A DNA stretch of 64,000 bases from an uncultured Kiloniellaceae bacterium (GTDB lineage: Bacteria > Pseudomonadota > Alphaproteobacteria > Kiloniellales > Kiloniellaceae), in NCBI GenBank assembly GCA_947493695.1, contig CANLSF010000008.1:62001-126000 (forward strand), in the 5' to 3' direction. The notes beneath the pieces are model-generated. The model saw only the letters and a program-made list of their open reading frames with translations. It did no database searches and was not told the origin of the DNA. This document shows, piece after piece, positions 17,145 to 24,589 of the stretch. A program made the position numbers and the translations under genes. Position 1 is the stretch's first letter, and each line of letters opens with the position of its first letter.

Positions 17145-17528
17145 TTACGCGCGCGGCGAACGCGGGCGGACTGAAGCGGGCGGGCCGCGCGGCAAACGTT
17201 GGTCTGCAGCGACCAGCCTCGTCATCTTGAGATCCGAGGGGCGGAGTGTTCGTATTACAATCCCGCTTCGCGGGATTGTCCAGCCAGAGAGTTGAGTTGC
17301 CGCTCCCAGGCCGCAATGGAACTGGCAGACGTCGCAGCGCAGATGCGTCTCAACATCGGGCTCGTCGCTTTCCTGGGGAACCTCGATGGTTTTGAGGCCG
17401 CCTGCGGAGCAAATAACGATCGAAATCGTGCCGTCTTCTTTAGGCATAGCCGCTGCAAAGCCGGGCAGCATCATTGCGGCTGCGAAGCAGCACAACGTGA
17501 TCAATGCAGCAATGCGTTGACGAAGCAT
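17145..17528 (-). CDS. DUF2946 family cysteine-containing exported protein
   Basis: This 127-residue protein has a hydrophobic N-terminus (MLRQRIAALITLCCFAAAMM) like a signal peptide or anchor. It is followed by the DUF2946 motifs ISIVICSAGGLKTIEV and HLRCDVCQFHCGLG, a CxxCxxxC cluster suited to copper. The C-terminus is Pro/Arg-rich (RLPRGPPASVRPRSPRA). It lies upstream of the PCu(A)C gene on the same strand (235 bases apart). DUF2946 members in Bordetella and Rhodobacter are reported as copper-responsive upstream ORFs that control downstream copper genes. A similar role here is inference. AGGTG precedes the chosen ATG. The frame stays open to 17648. Confidence 0.7.
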   Translation of the reverse strand: MLRQRIAALITLCCFAAAMMLPGFAAAMPKEDGTISIVICSAGGLKTIEVPQESDEPDVETHLRCDVCQFHCGLGAATQLSGWTIPRSGIVIRTLRPSDLKMTRLVAADQRLPRGPPASVRPRSPRA

Positions 17529-17709
17529 AAGGCACCTGAATGAAAGACGGCGCAGTCTATCCCTTTCAAACCACAGGAACCAAGGACAAAGCGCCGCAGG
17601 ACATCTTGGGCAATACCTGATTGAGGAACCACCTGTGGTAGGTCTCACGCCAGTTCCATCACACTAAGGGCTGTTGGGTATCAGGATGAAGGGTGCGGGA
17701 ATGGCTGTA

Positions 17710-17751
17710 CTGAAACAGAAAGACCGCCGAACCCGGGCGGGCTCGACGGTC
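17710..17751 (-). terminator. Terminator of the small gene at 17.8 kb (or attenuator before DUF2946)
   Basis: On the minus strand GACCGTCGAGCCC and GGGTTCGGCGGTC pair as a 13-bp stem (two G-T pairs) with a 4-base loop, followed by TTTCTGTTTC. It starts 13 bases after the TAA that closes the frameshifted reading of the small gene. It lies about 180 bases ahead of the DUF2946 start. Confidence 0.8.
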
Positions 17752-17763
17752 GATCCTGTACCG

Positions 17764-17899
17764 TTAGGTGAGATTGGGGTCGTATCTCTGGCCCTCAATC
17801 TGCCATTCGGCTAACCCGGTACCAGTGACTTCAGGTCTTGTCCCCAAGGGACGTGATCGAAGTCTCCGCGGCACTAGGCCTCACCATAAGGTTAGACAT
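17764..17899 (-). CDS. Candidate small protein gene with an extreme ribosome-binding site and a frameshift
   Basis: From the ATG at 17899 the zero frame encodes 22 residues (MSNLMVRPSAAETSITSLGD..) and stops at TGA 17831-17833. After a GGGG at codons 18-20, the +1 frame continues without a stop for 25 more codons (TRPEVTGTGLAEWQIEGQRY and seven further residues) to TAA at 17764-17766. An intrinsic terminator lies directly beyond. Fused, the product is 44 residues. The ribosome-binding site is a 15-base complement to the 16S rRNA 3' end, 7 bases from the ATG. I do not recognise the peptide. Programmed frameshifting, a recent mutation or a base-call error are all possible. Confidence 0.55.
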
Positions 17900-17901
17900 C
17901 T

Positions 17902-17964
17902 GATCACCTCCTTTCTCTGTTGCACCAATGAAAACACTGCGCCACTTCTTGAGATTCCTGTCAA
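17902..17964 (-). promoter_or_regulatory. Promoter and extended Shine-Dalgarno of the small gene
   Basis: TTGACA (17959-17964) is a perfect -35 element on the minus strand. A weak -10 (CAGTGT region, about 17935-17940) follows at 17-18 bases. The ribosome-binding site AGAAAGGAGGTGATC (17902-17916) is complementary to all of the last 15 bases typical of alphaproteobacterial 16S rRNA. Confidence 0.6.
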
Positions 17965-18071
17965 GTCTTGTGTGTCGGGTGGCTGTATTTTCCAGATATG
18001 GTGGTTTTCAGCGCACAGTCACACGCATGGCACGAGGCCTGTTGGATCTGCAGGCGCGCGCAGACCCAACG

Positions 18072-18110
18072 AAAAAGCCATCGGACCTTTCCCAAGTCCG
18101 ATGGCTTTTA
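18072..18110. terminator. Bidirectional-looking terminator after the acidic protein gene
   Basis: AGCCATCGGAC and its complement GTCCGATGGCT form an 11-bp perfect stem with a 9-base loop. It is flanked by A5 on one side and TTTTA on the other, so it gives a U-tract on the minus strand. It separates the acidic coiled-coil gene from the small gene downstream. Confidence 0.88.
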
Positions 18111-18151
18111 AAAATAAGCATTGTATGTGAGGGCGTGAAGCCCCGGCGCGG

Positions 18152-19444
18152 CTAGGAGGCTGCAGCGGTCTTTTCTTCGCCTTCATCGCCCTCGGCTGCG
18201 TCCATCTCTTCCTGTGCGGCCTCGACACCGGCCTCGATTTCCTCGAGATCGGCCATGACAACCTCTTCGCTCGGGAAGTCTTTGGTCTTTTGACTGATAC
18301 GCTCGATGATGTCGCCAACCGGTGAGCTGGATTTGGCCGGCTCCGGAGGCGCTTCCGCAGCAGCGTCTTCGCCTGCATCTTCGGAAACTTCCTCCGCAAC
18401 AACTTCGGCTTCTTCGGCGATAGCCTCTTCAGCAACTGCTTCATCCTCAGGCGCGTCGGCTTCGGGCTCTGCTGCTTCCGCTTCGGCTTCAGCGACGGCC
18501 TCGATTTCCGGCTCGGCTTCAGCTTCAACTTTTGCTTCAGGCTCAACTTCAGCCTCGTCTTCGGCAACGGCTTCGGCTTCGGGCGCATCCGCTTCCGGAG
18601 TTTCCGGCTCAGCGGCCTCTTCCATCACCGGTGCTTCTTCTTCCGCCGTTTCTGCTGCAACGTCGACTTCAGGGTTTTCCGCGACAGGCTCGGATGTGGC
18701 TTCGCCTGCTTCTTCAAGCGGCATATCCTCAGCCACCGCCTCGTCATTCAGGACTTCTTCAGGTGCAGCTTCCTCTGCAACAACGCCCTCAGATGCTTCC
18801 GCTTCCGTGATGTCTTCCGCTTCAGCTGTTGCGTCGGCACTGTCATCTGCCAGCTCAATGACCTCATCGGCCTCGGCTGTCTCGTCGATTGCGTCTGGCT
18901 CGGAAACGTCTTCTGTTCCGCTTACTTCTTCAGTTTCTGCGGCGAGCTCATCCGGCACAACATCATCGGTAGATGCCTCTTCCTCGATGGCTTCGGGCTC
19001 GATAGAGGCTTCTGCTGTCACATCGTCTTCCGCGGAAGCCTCTTCCTCTGCGGCAGGGGCGTCATCGGTTTGCGGTGCCTCGTCGCCGGATGTTTCAGCG
19101 TCGGCAGCAGAGCTGCCTGCGGTGAGGGCGGTGACGACATTGTCGAGGTTGTGCATGGTCTGGTCGAGGCGGTCCTCGCTGTTCGACTCGATTGCAAGCA
19201 GCAGGGAGTGCAGCATGCCGCGCAGCTGCTCGTTTTCTGCGTTCGCACGCTCAAGATCAGCGGTGAGGCGTTCGAGCTCGGATCGGGATTGTTCCAGTTC
19301 GGTCTGCTTGCTGGTGAAGCCACCCTCGACCGTATCAATCAGATTGAGAAGGCGTTCTCCGTATTTGCGCTGGCGATCGTCGACCAGGCCAAACTGTTCT
19401 TCAGCAGCTTCGACGCGAAGACGGAGTTCATTAATATCGCTCAT
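18152..19444 (-). CDS. Acidic low-complexity protein with N-terminal coiled coil
   Basis: The 430-residue product has a heptad-rich helical N-terminus (about residues 1-95: LRLRVEAAEEQFGLVDDRQR, TELEQSRSELERLTADLERA, NEQLRGMLHSLLLAIES). About 280 residues follow made almost only of Ala, Glu, Asp, Val, Pro and Ser, and the C-terminus is partly structured (PVGDIIERISQKTKDFPSEE). There is no signal peptide or membrane helix. The bias suggests a long disordered acidic arm on a coiled-coil oligomer, perhaps a scaffold. An in-frame GTG lies 12 bases upstream of the chosen ATG. I do not recognise a named family. The opposite strand shows a long Ser/Ala frame that is only its shadow. Confidence 0.75.
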   Translation of the reverse strand: MSDINELRLRVEAAEEQFGLVDDRQRKYGERLLNLIDTVEGGFTSKQTELEQSRSELERLTADLERANAENEQLRGMLHSLLLAIESNSEDRLDQTMHNLDNVVTALTAGSSAADAETSGDEAPQTDDAPAAEEEASAEDDVTAEASIEPEAIEEEASTDDVVPDELAAETEEVSGTEDVSEPDAIDETAEADEVIELADDSADATAEAEDITEAEASEGVVAEEAAPEEVLNDEAVAEDMPLEEAGEATSEPVAENPEVDVAAETAEEEAPVMEEAAEPETPEADAPEAEAVAEDEAEVEPEAKVEAEAEPEIEAVAEAEAEAAEPEADAPEDEAVAEEAIAEEAEVVAEEVSEDAGEDAAAEAPPEPAKSSSPVGDIIERISQKTKDFPSEEVVMADLEEIEAGVEAAQEEMDAAEGDEGEEKTAAAS

Positions 19445-19712
19445 AGGAAGAATCACCCGGATCTGTTAGTACCGAAGCCTCTGGTGAGGCTCAAAAGCGC
19501 AGTATGATTGGGCTTCATTAATTTACATTCTATTAAAAGCTGCTAAGTAACGGCCTGGTTTTTGATGTTTGGCAGCCGGTATTTTGCTTTAGCTTCATCC
19601 TTGCGCGCGGTGGGTACATCTGCATGATTACCTGCGGTTATTTTCGCTATCAACCTGCGCCCGAATTTTACCGGTGAAGGGATGGGGCGATGGAAACACA
19701 GAAGGGAATGCC

Positions 19713-20135
19713 ATGAGCGGCCAATACAAGGGTGATATGACGGTTCAGCAGGCCTGGGATCTGCTGCAAAGCGATGCCAGGACGGTGCTGGTGGATGTGC
19801 GGACGCAACCTGAGTGGATGTTCGTCGGCGTGCCGTCTTTGTCCGGGATCGGTAAAAACGTGGTTCGCTCGTGCTGGCAGGTTTTCCCATCGATGCAGGT
19901 GAACGAGTCCTTTGTTGAAGAGGTCGTACAACAAGGCGTTCAGCCGGAGGATACAATCCTGATGCTGTGCCGCTCCGGAGTGCGCTCCATGTCCTCCGCC
20001 GCCGCTATGACCGCCGCCGGGTATGAGAACTGCTACAACATCCTGGGTGGTTTCGAAGGCCCTCATGATGATCAGCGGCATCGAGGACAGGTGGACGGCT
20101 GGAAAGCCGCCGGCTTGCCGTGGGAGCAACCCTGA
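19713..20135 (+). CDS. Rhodanese-like domain protein
   Basis: This 140-residue single-domain rhodanese contains MTVQQAWDLLQSDARTVLVD, VRTQPEWMFVG, the active-site loop ILMLCRSGVRS (persulfide-forming Cys near residue 100) and NILGGFEGPHDDQRHRG. The six-residue loop after Cys (RSGVRS) is of the sulfurtransferase type. It lies directly upstream of the sulfur-assimilation gene metZ, but a riboswitch and terminator separate them. AAGGGA at 19700-19705 supports the start at 19713 rather than the upstream in-frame ATG at 19674. Confidence 0.88.
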   Translation: MSGQYKGDMTVQQAWDLLQSDARTVLVDVRTQPEWMFVGVPSLSGIGKNVVRSCWQVFPSMQVNESFVEEVVQQGVQPEDTILMLCRSGVRSMSSAAAMTAAGYENCYNILGGFEGPHDDQRHRGQVDGWKAAGLPWEQP

Positions 20136-20201
20136 CGGCGTTATGGTGAGCGGGAAGGGCGTTTTTCGATTGCTCGCAGAATCCTTCCATGCTACCTAAC
20201 A

Positions 20202-20260
20202 CTTCGTGGTGATTTGGGCCGGCCGGCTTGCAGCCACGTTAAAAAAGTCGCTAAAAGGGC
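20202..20260 (+). promoter_or_regulatory. SAM-II riboswitch
   Basis: The element has the SAM-II (metA motif) layout. A P1 stem CGTGG (20205-20209)/CCACG (20234-20238) encloses the TGATTTG loop and the GGCTTGCAG segment. The A-rich TTAAAAAAGTCGCTAAAAGG follows and forms the pseudoknot that binds S-adenosylmethionine. SAM-II is an alphaproteobacterial class that represses methionine synthesis genes, matching metZ downstream. Confidence 0.93.
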
Positions 20261-20275
20261 CGTGTCTGGATTGAG

Positions 20276-20306
20276 ACCGGTTGCGACTTTGCAGCCGGTT
20301 TTTTTT
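20276..20306 (+). terminator. Intrinsic terminator between SAM-II aptamer and metZ
   Basis: ACCGGTTGC and GCAGCCGGT form a 9-bp stem (one G-T pair) with a 6-base loop, followed by a run of eight T. It begins 16 bases after the aptamer, so it may be the expression platform. Confidence 0.85.
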
Positions 20307-20403
20307 ATTTGGCCCCTGTCGAATGAGATCGGCCGCAAAGCTTTGAGAGCTGGCGGCGAGCGGTCCATTCCGGTCAGGGGATGTGTTAGGACACGGCAGG
20401 ACG

Positions 20404-21588
20404 ATGACTGAGAAAAAGCACGCGAGACGACCGCAAACCGAGCTCGTTCGTGGCGGGTTGGCCCGCAGCCCCTTCGATGAGACCAGCGAAGCGATTTACC
20501 TGACCTCAGGTTATGTTTACGGCACGGCGGCAGAAGCGGCGGCGGCATTCAGCGGCGATATCGAACGTTTCGTCTATTCGCGTTACGCAAACCCGACAGT
20601 CAGTATGTTCGAGGAACGCCTGCGTCTGTTGGAAGGGGCCGAAGTCTGCCGGGCGACGGCCAGCGGTATGTCTGCCGTCAATTCTGCGTTGATGTGTCAG
20701 TTGAAAGCAGGGGATCGCGTGGTGTCTTCCCGCGCCCTCTTCAGTTCCTGCCAGTACATTATCGGTGAAATCCTTCCGCGGTTCGGCGTGGAAAGCGAGT
20801 TTGTCGACGGAACGGACCTGGATGCCTGGGAAAAGGCCCTCTCGCGCGGTGCGAATGTCGTGTTCCTGGAGACGCCTTCCAACCCAACCCTCGAAGTTGT
20901 CGATCTGCGCGCGATATCCGAAATGGCCCATGCCGCCGGGGCGCTTGTGGTGGTCGACAATGTCTTTGCAACACCGGTGTTACAGCGTCCGTTGGAACTT
21001 GGAGCAGACGTCGTCGTCTATTCGACGACCAAGCATGTCGACGGGCAAGGGCGATGTCTTGGAGGTGCCATCCTCTGCAGCCAGCAGTTCGCCGACGACC
21101 ACCTGACAAACAACCTGCGTCACACCGGACCAGCCGCCAGTCCTTTTAATTCCTGGGTCATGCTCAAGGGGCTTGAGACTCTGGACCTACGGGTCGAGCG
21201 GCACTGTTCCAACGCACTGGAGCTTGCGGGCTTCATGGAGGGACTGCCGGGTTTGCGCAAAGTGATTTATCCAGGCCTGAAAAGCCATCCGCAGCATGAA
21301 CTGGCCATGCGTCAGATGGCAAAAGGTGGCACCTTGATAGCCTTCGAAGTCGAAGGCGGACGGGAACGCGCATTCGCGCTTCTGGATGCGCTCACAAATG
21401 TCGATATTTCAAATAATCTGGGCGATGCCAAGAGCCTGGCAACTCATCCGGCGACGACCACCCACCAGCGCTTTTCCGAGGAGGAGCGAGCGGCTCTCGG
21501 GATCACCGAAGGCCTGATCCGTCTGTCCGTTGGTCTGGAAGATGTCGAAGACCTGAAAGAGGACATCGCCCGGACGCTCAAATCCTGA
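20404..21588 (+). CDS. metZ: O-succinylhomoserine sulfhydrylase
   Basis: This PLP enzyme makes homocysteine from O-succinylhomoserine and sulfide in direct-sulfhydrylation methionine synthesis. Its 394 residues belong to the Cys/Met metabolism PLP family: YSRYANPTVSMFEERLRLLE, ATASGMSAVNSALM, VVFLETPSNPTLEVVDL, VVDNVFATPVLQRPLELGAD and YSTTKHVDGQGRCLGGA with the Schiff-base Lys. LTSGYVYGTAAEA is typical of MetZ. AGGA at 20399-20402 lies close to the ATG at 20404. An ATG further upstream in frame is less likely. Expression is expected to fall when SAM is high, through the SAM-II element upstream. Confidence 0.92.
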   Translation: MTEKKHARRPQTELVRGGLARSPFDETSEAIYLTSGYVYGTAAEAAAAFSGDIERFVYSRYANPTVSMFEERLRLLEGAEVCRATASGMSAVNSALMCQLKAGDRVVSSRALFSSCQYIIGEILPRFGVESEFVDGTDLDAWEKALSRGANVVFLETPSNPTLEVVDLRAISEMAHAAGALVVVDNVFATPVLQRPLELGADVVVYSTTKHVDGQGRCLGGAILCSQQFADDHLTNNLRHTGPAASPFNSWVMLKGLETLDLRVERHCSNALELAGFMEGLPGLRKVIYPGLKSHPQHELAMRQMAKGGTLIAFEVEGGRERAFALLDALTNVDISNNLGDAKSLATHPATTTHQRFSEEERAALGITEGLIRLSVGLEDVEDLKEDIARTLKS

Positions 21589-21774
21589 CAACGCCGGGTT
21601 CTGGCGGTTACCGCGGGTGGTTGGAGTCTTTCCCGTTGCCTTGAGCGTGCATCCGGATAACGTACTTTAAAATGTCATCAAAGCCCCTTTTTTGCTGTTA
21701 GTTGGTGACGGTGAAATAGGATATTATGCTCACCAGAAACCATTTTAATAGTGAGCGTTGCCAGGGGGCCGTGG

Positions 21775-22608
21775 ATGATATTGGTGCAGGGGATAAAGGC
21801 GTTTTTGGCTGCGGAGCTGCCGCTCAAAACTCAGGAAGCCATTGACGAACGCCGCCGTCAATTGAAGGCGCGTCGGTTTTCATCGCAAAACCAGGGCGAT
21901 ACCTTCAGCTGCATCTTCTGTGATCAGTCCCACGCGCGCTTTATGACGGCCGGGCTGGATTATTCGGTCATTAAAGAGAAAAAAATTGTCGCTGGTGGTC
22001 TGCGTGACAACGTGGTTTGTCCGGCCTGCGGGTGCATGGACCGGGAACGCCTTGCACGTTTGATGCTGACGGAAAAGATGGGCTTTCTGCCCCATCACAA
22101 CATTCTGCATGTGGCACCTGAACCCAAGCTGTACGAATACTTTGCCAAGACGGTCACCGGACGGCTCGTCGCATGCGACCTTATTCCCGAAGACCGTCCC
22201 GGCGTGCCCGACATCGTCCAACAGGATCTGACCAACCTCGATTTTGATGACGGGAGCTTTGACTTTGTTGTCTGCAATCATGTGCTTGAGCATATCCCGA
22301 CCGACGATGTGGCGATGTCTGAGATCAAACGGGTTTTGAAGCCAGGCGGGAAAGCCCTGCTTCAGGTTCCTTATTCGGAGGTCATTGACGCAACCGAGGA
22401 GGATTTCTCGGTTATTACCAATGCAGAGCGTATTGCCCGTTATGGCCAGTCCGATCATGTGCGGCTTTATGAAAAGCAGGATTACGTCAGTCGGCTTAAA
22501 AAGGCCGGTTTCGAGGTCGAAGTAATGGAGCTCGACGCTCTGGAGGCCTATCGCCGCTACGCTGTGAACCCGGAAGAATGCGCCTTTATCGTGAGCAAGG
22601 CGGAATAG
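21775..22608 (+). CDS. Class I SAM-dependent methyltransferase with N-terminal cysteine motif
   Basis: The 277-residue protein has a Rossmann methyltransferase fold from about residue 105. Landmarks are ILHVAPEPKLYEYFAKTV, VACDLIPEDRPGVPDIVQQD, FDFVVCNHVLEHIPTDDVAM and IKRVLKPGGKALLQVPYS, the VLEHI block being typical of Methyltransf_11 proteins. Before it are FSCIFCDQ and VVCPACGCMDRER, which together look like a zinc-binding knuckle. The acceptor is unknown. Related proteins are found in glycan and lipopolysaccharide loci. AGGGGG at 21762-21767 favours this ATG over the in-frame GTG at 21751. Confidence 0.83.
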   Translation: MILVQGIKAFLAAELPLKTQEAIDERRRQLKARRFSSQNQGDTFSCIFCDQSHARFMTAGLDYSVIKEKKIVAGGLRDNVVCPACGCMDRERLARLMLTEKMGFLPHHNILHVAPEPKLYEYFAKTVTGRLVACDLIPEDRPGVPDIVQQDLTNLDFDDGSFDFVVCNHVLEHIPTDDVAMSEIKRVLKPGGKALLQVPYSEVIDATEEDFSVITNAERIARYGQSDHVRLYEKQDYVSRLKKAGFEVEVMELDALEAYRRYAVNPEECAFIVSKAE

Positions 22609-22674
22609 TTTGCCCGGCTGAGGCTTCGTAAATTACGATGGCGTTGAAACCATATATGCAGCAGAACCAGTTGA

Positions 22675-23985
22675 GTGCCTTCAAAATCCGAGTCTCCGTC
22701 ATCCTATATCGATAGTTATTATGCGCGGACCATTGCGCCGAATGCTTCGCACCCGCGACTTCAGCAGGATGTGGAGACCGATGTCTGTGTTGTCGGCGGC
22801 GGCCTTGCCGGCTTGTCCACGGCGCTTGGATTGGCGGAACGGGGCGTTAAGGTTGTCCTGATCGAGGCGAGGCGGATTGCGTGGGGCGCGTCGGGTCGCA
22901 ACGGCGGATTCGTCTCAGCGGGCTTTTCGCTCTCGCCACGACAGATCGTGAAGGATCTCGGGCAGGCGCAGGCGCGGGAGATCTATGACCTCAGCCGCAA
23001 CGCCGTGGCTTTGATCCGCCGGCGCATTGAGGTTTTCGATTTGCCCGGCGTGCCGGTGGTCGATGGCCGTATGAAGGTGTTGCGCTATCATGATCCGGAT
23101 CAGTTGGCCCGGGACCGTGACTTCATGTCGGAGGTCTTCGGCATCGATTCGGAGCTCTGGCATCGGGAGCGCCTGCGTGAGGCTTTGTGCACCGACCGCT
23201 ATCATGCGGCGCTCTATAATGACTCCGGCTTCCATTTTCATCCGCTGAACTACGCCCTGGGCGTTGCGCAGGCGGCGCAGGCCAGGGGCGCGGAAATCTA
23301 CGAGGACACACCGGCTGTCTGGCTTGATCTTGATCGCGACCGGAAACTGATTGAGACACCCGGTGCAAAGATCCGGGCCAGGGATGTTGTGATTGCCTGC
23401 GGTGGCTACATCGCAGGACTGGTGCCGGCCCTGTCTGGAGCGACTCTTCCGGTCGCAACCTACGTGGTGACCACGGAACCGCTGGGCGAGCGCCTGAAAG
23501 ACGCAATTCGCGTGCCCTACGCCATCTCCGATACCCGGCTAGCCGGAAACTACTTCCGGGCGCTCAATGACGGCAGGATCCTCTGGGGCGGCGATATTAC
23601 GGCACGTAAGCGCGAGCCCCGGCACCTTGCAAAGAAGATGATCGAGGATCTGGTTTCGGTTTTCCCGCAATTGGAAGGCGTTCGTGCCGAAGATGCCTGG
23701 ATGGGCCTGATGGGATATCCCATCCACAAAATGCCTCAGCTCGGCCAGCATATGCCCGGCGTCTGGCACTGCATGGGCTATGGCGGGCACGGTATGTCGG
23801 CAACCACAATGGGAGGCGAATTGATTGCGTCGGCCATTGCCGAAAATGACGATCGTTATCGCCTCTTTTCACGTTACGGTCTGCAGTGGACGGGCGGACC
23901 GATTGCCGGCGCGATCGGCGCACAACTGACGTACTGGTACTATCAGATGATCGACCGCTGGCAGGAAGCGCGCCTGAAAGGTTAG
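22675..23985 (+). CDS. FAD-dependent oxidoreductase, PuuB/OrdL type
   Basis: This 436-residue DAO-family flavoprotein has an N-terminal dinucleotide fold, DVCVVGGGLAGLSTALGLAE, followed by VVLIEARRIAWGASGRNGGF. That segment is the hallmark of gamma-glutamylputrescine oxidase-like proteins. Later FAD contacts are DVVIACGGYIAGLVPAL and GIWHCMGYGGHGMSATTMGG, the visible text being VWHCMGYGGHGMSATTMGG. It probably oxidises an amine with O2. Putrescine metabolism is one possibility, but no pathway partner is adjacent. The start is a GTG. No in-frame ATG lies near it upstream. Confidence 0.85.
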   Translation: MPSKSESPSSYIDSYYARTIAPNASHPRLQQDVETDVCVVGGGLAGLSTALGLAERGVKVVLIEARRIAWGASGRNGGFVSAGFSLSPRQIVKDLGQAQAREIYDLSRNAVALIRRRIEVFDLPGVPVVDGRMKVLRYHDPDQLARDRDFMSEVFGIDSELWHRERLREALCTDRYHAALYNDSGFHFHPLNYALGVAQAAQARGAEIYEDTPAVWLDLDRDRKLIETPGAKIRARDVVIACGGYIAGLVPALSGATLPVATYVVTTEPLGERLKDAIRVPYAISDTRLAGNYFRALNDGRILWGGDITARKREPRHLAKKMIEDLVSVFPQLEGVRAEDAWMGLMGYPIHKMPQLGQHMPGVWHCMGYGGHGMSATTMGGELIASAIAENDDRYRLFSRYGLQWTGGPIAGAIGAQLTYWYYQMIDRWQEARLKG

Positions 23986-24033
23986 CTTCGACGCCCTTTA
24001 GACTCAGTTTAACCCTACTCAGCCGAGATCAAA

Positions 24034-24576
24034 GTGACGCCAAAACCTCAAATGATACCGGAAGTTCCGGTGCTTGAAACCGAACGCTTGTTGCTTCGTG
24101 GATTCCAGCTTGATGACTTCGATGATCATGCCGCGCTTTGGGCTGATCCGGAAGTGACCCGGCATATCAGCGGCAAGGTGTCGTCCCGTGAAGAGTCCTG
24201 GAGCCGTTTTCTGCGGACATGTGGCCATTGGTCCTGCATGGGATACGGCTACTGGGTGCTTGCGGAAAAGGACACGGGACGCTTTGCCGGACAGGTCGGA
24301 TTGGGTGACTTCAAGCGCGCCATCGTCCCCTCCATCGAGGGTACGCCGGAGATGGGTTGGGTGCTTGCCACCTGGTGCCACGGGCGTGGTTACGCGACCG
24401 AAGCTGTTCATGCTGCCTTGGACTGGGTCGAGGCCCAGTTCGGCGCCGATTGCCGGACGGTCTGTTTGATCGATCCGGAAAATCAGGCCTCACTGCGCGT
24501 CGCTGAAAAGTGTGGTTACCGCGAATATGCCCGCACGACCTATCACGGCGGTCCTACGATCCTGCTAGAGCGATAG
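24034..24576 (+). CDS. GNAT acetyltransferase, RimJ/RimL type
   Basis: This 180-residue protein of the GNAT family has VLETERLLLRGFQLDDFDDH at the N-terminus, GMGWVLATWCHGRGYATEAV, seen here as EMGWVLATWCHGRGYATEAV, forming the acetyl-CoA loop (Q/R-x-x-G-x-G/A), and the C-terminal NQASLRVAEKCGYREYART. RimJ/RimL-like enzymes acetylate N-terminal amines of proteins or small amines. The start is either the GTG at 24034 or an ATG at 24052. Neither has a clear ribosome-binding site. It converges with hpnE. Confidence 0.83.
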   Translation: MTPKPQMIPEVPVLETERLLLRGFQLDDFDDHAALWADPEVTRHISGKVSSREESWSRFLRTCGHWSCMGYGYWVLAEKDTGRFAGQVGLGDFKRAIVPSIEGTPEMGWVLATWCHGRGYATEAVHAALDWVEAQFGADCRTVCLIDPENQASLRVAEKCGYREYARTTYHGGPTILLER

Positions 24577-24589
24577 CGCGCGTGCCGCA

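Noticed and set aside
17764-17899. Lasso-peptide or other RiPP precursor reading of the small gene
   Set aside because: A Gly with a Glu seven residues later is present, but the Thr is not at the penultimate leader position and no maturation or transporter genes lie nearby.
18306-19469. A 387-residue plus-strand frame rich in Ser and Ala
   Set aside because: It is the mirror of the Ala/Glu-rich minus-strand gene: GCC/GAA-type codons read backwards as Ser/Ala codons. It lacks a ribosome-binding site and any domain.
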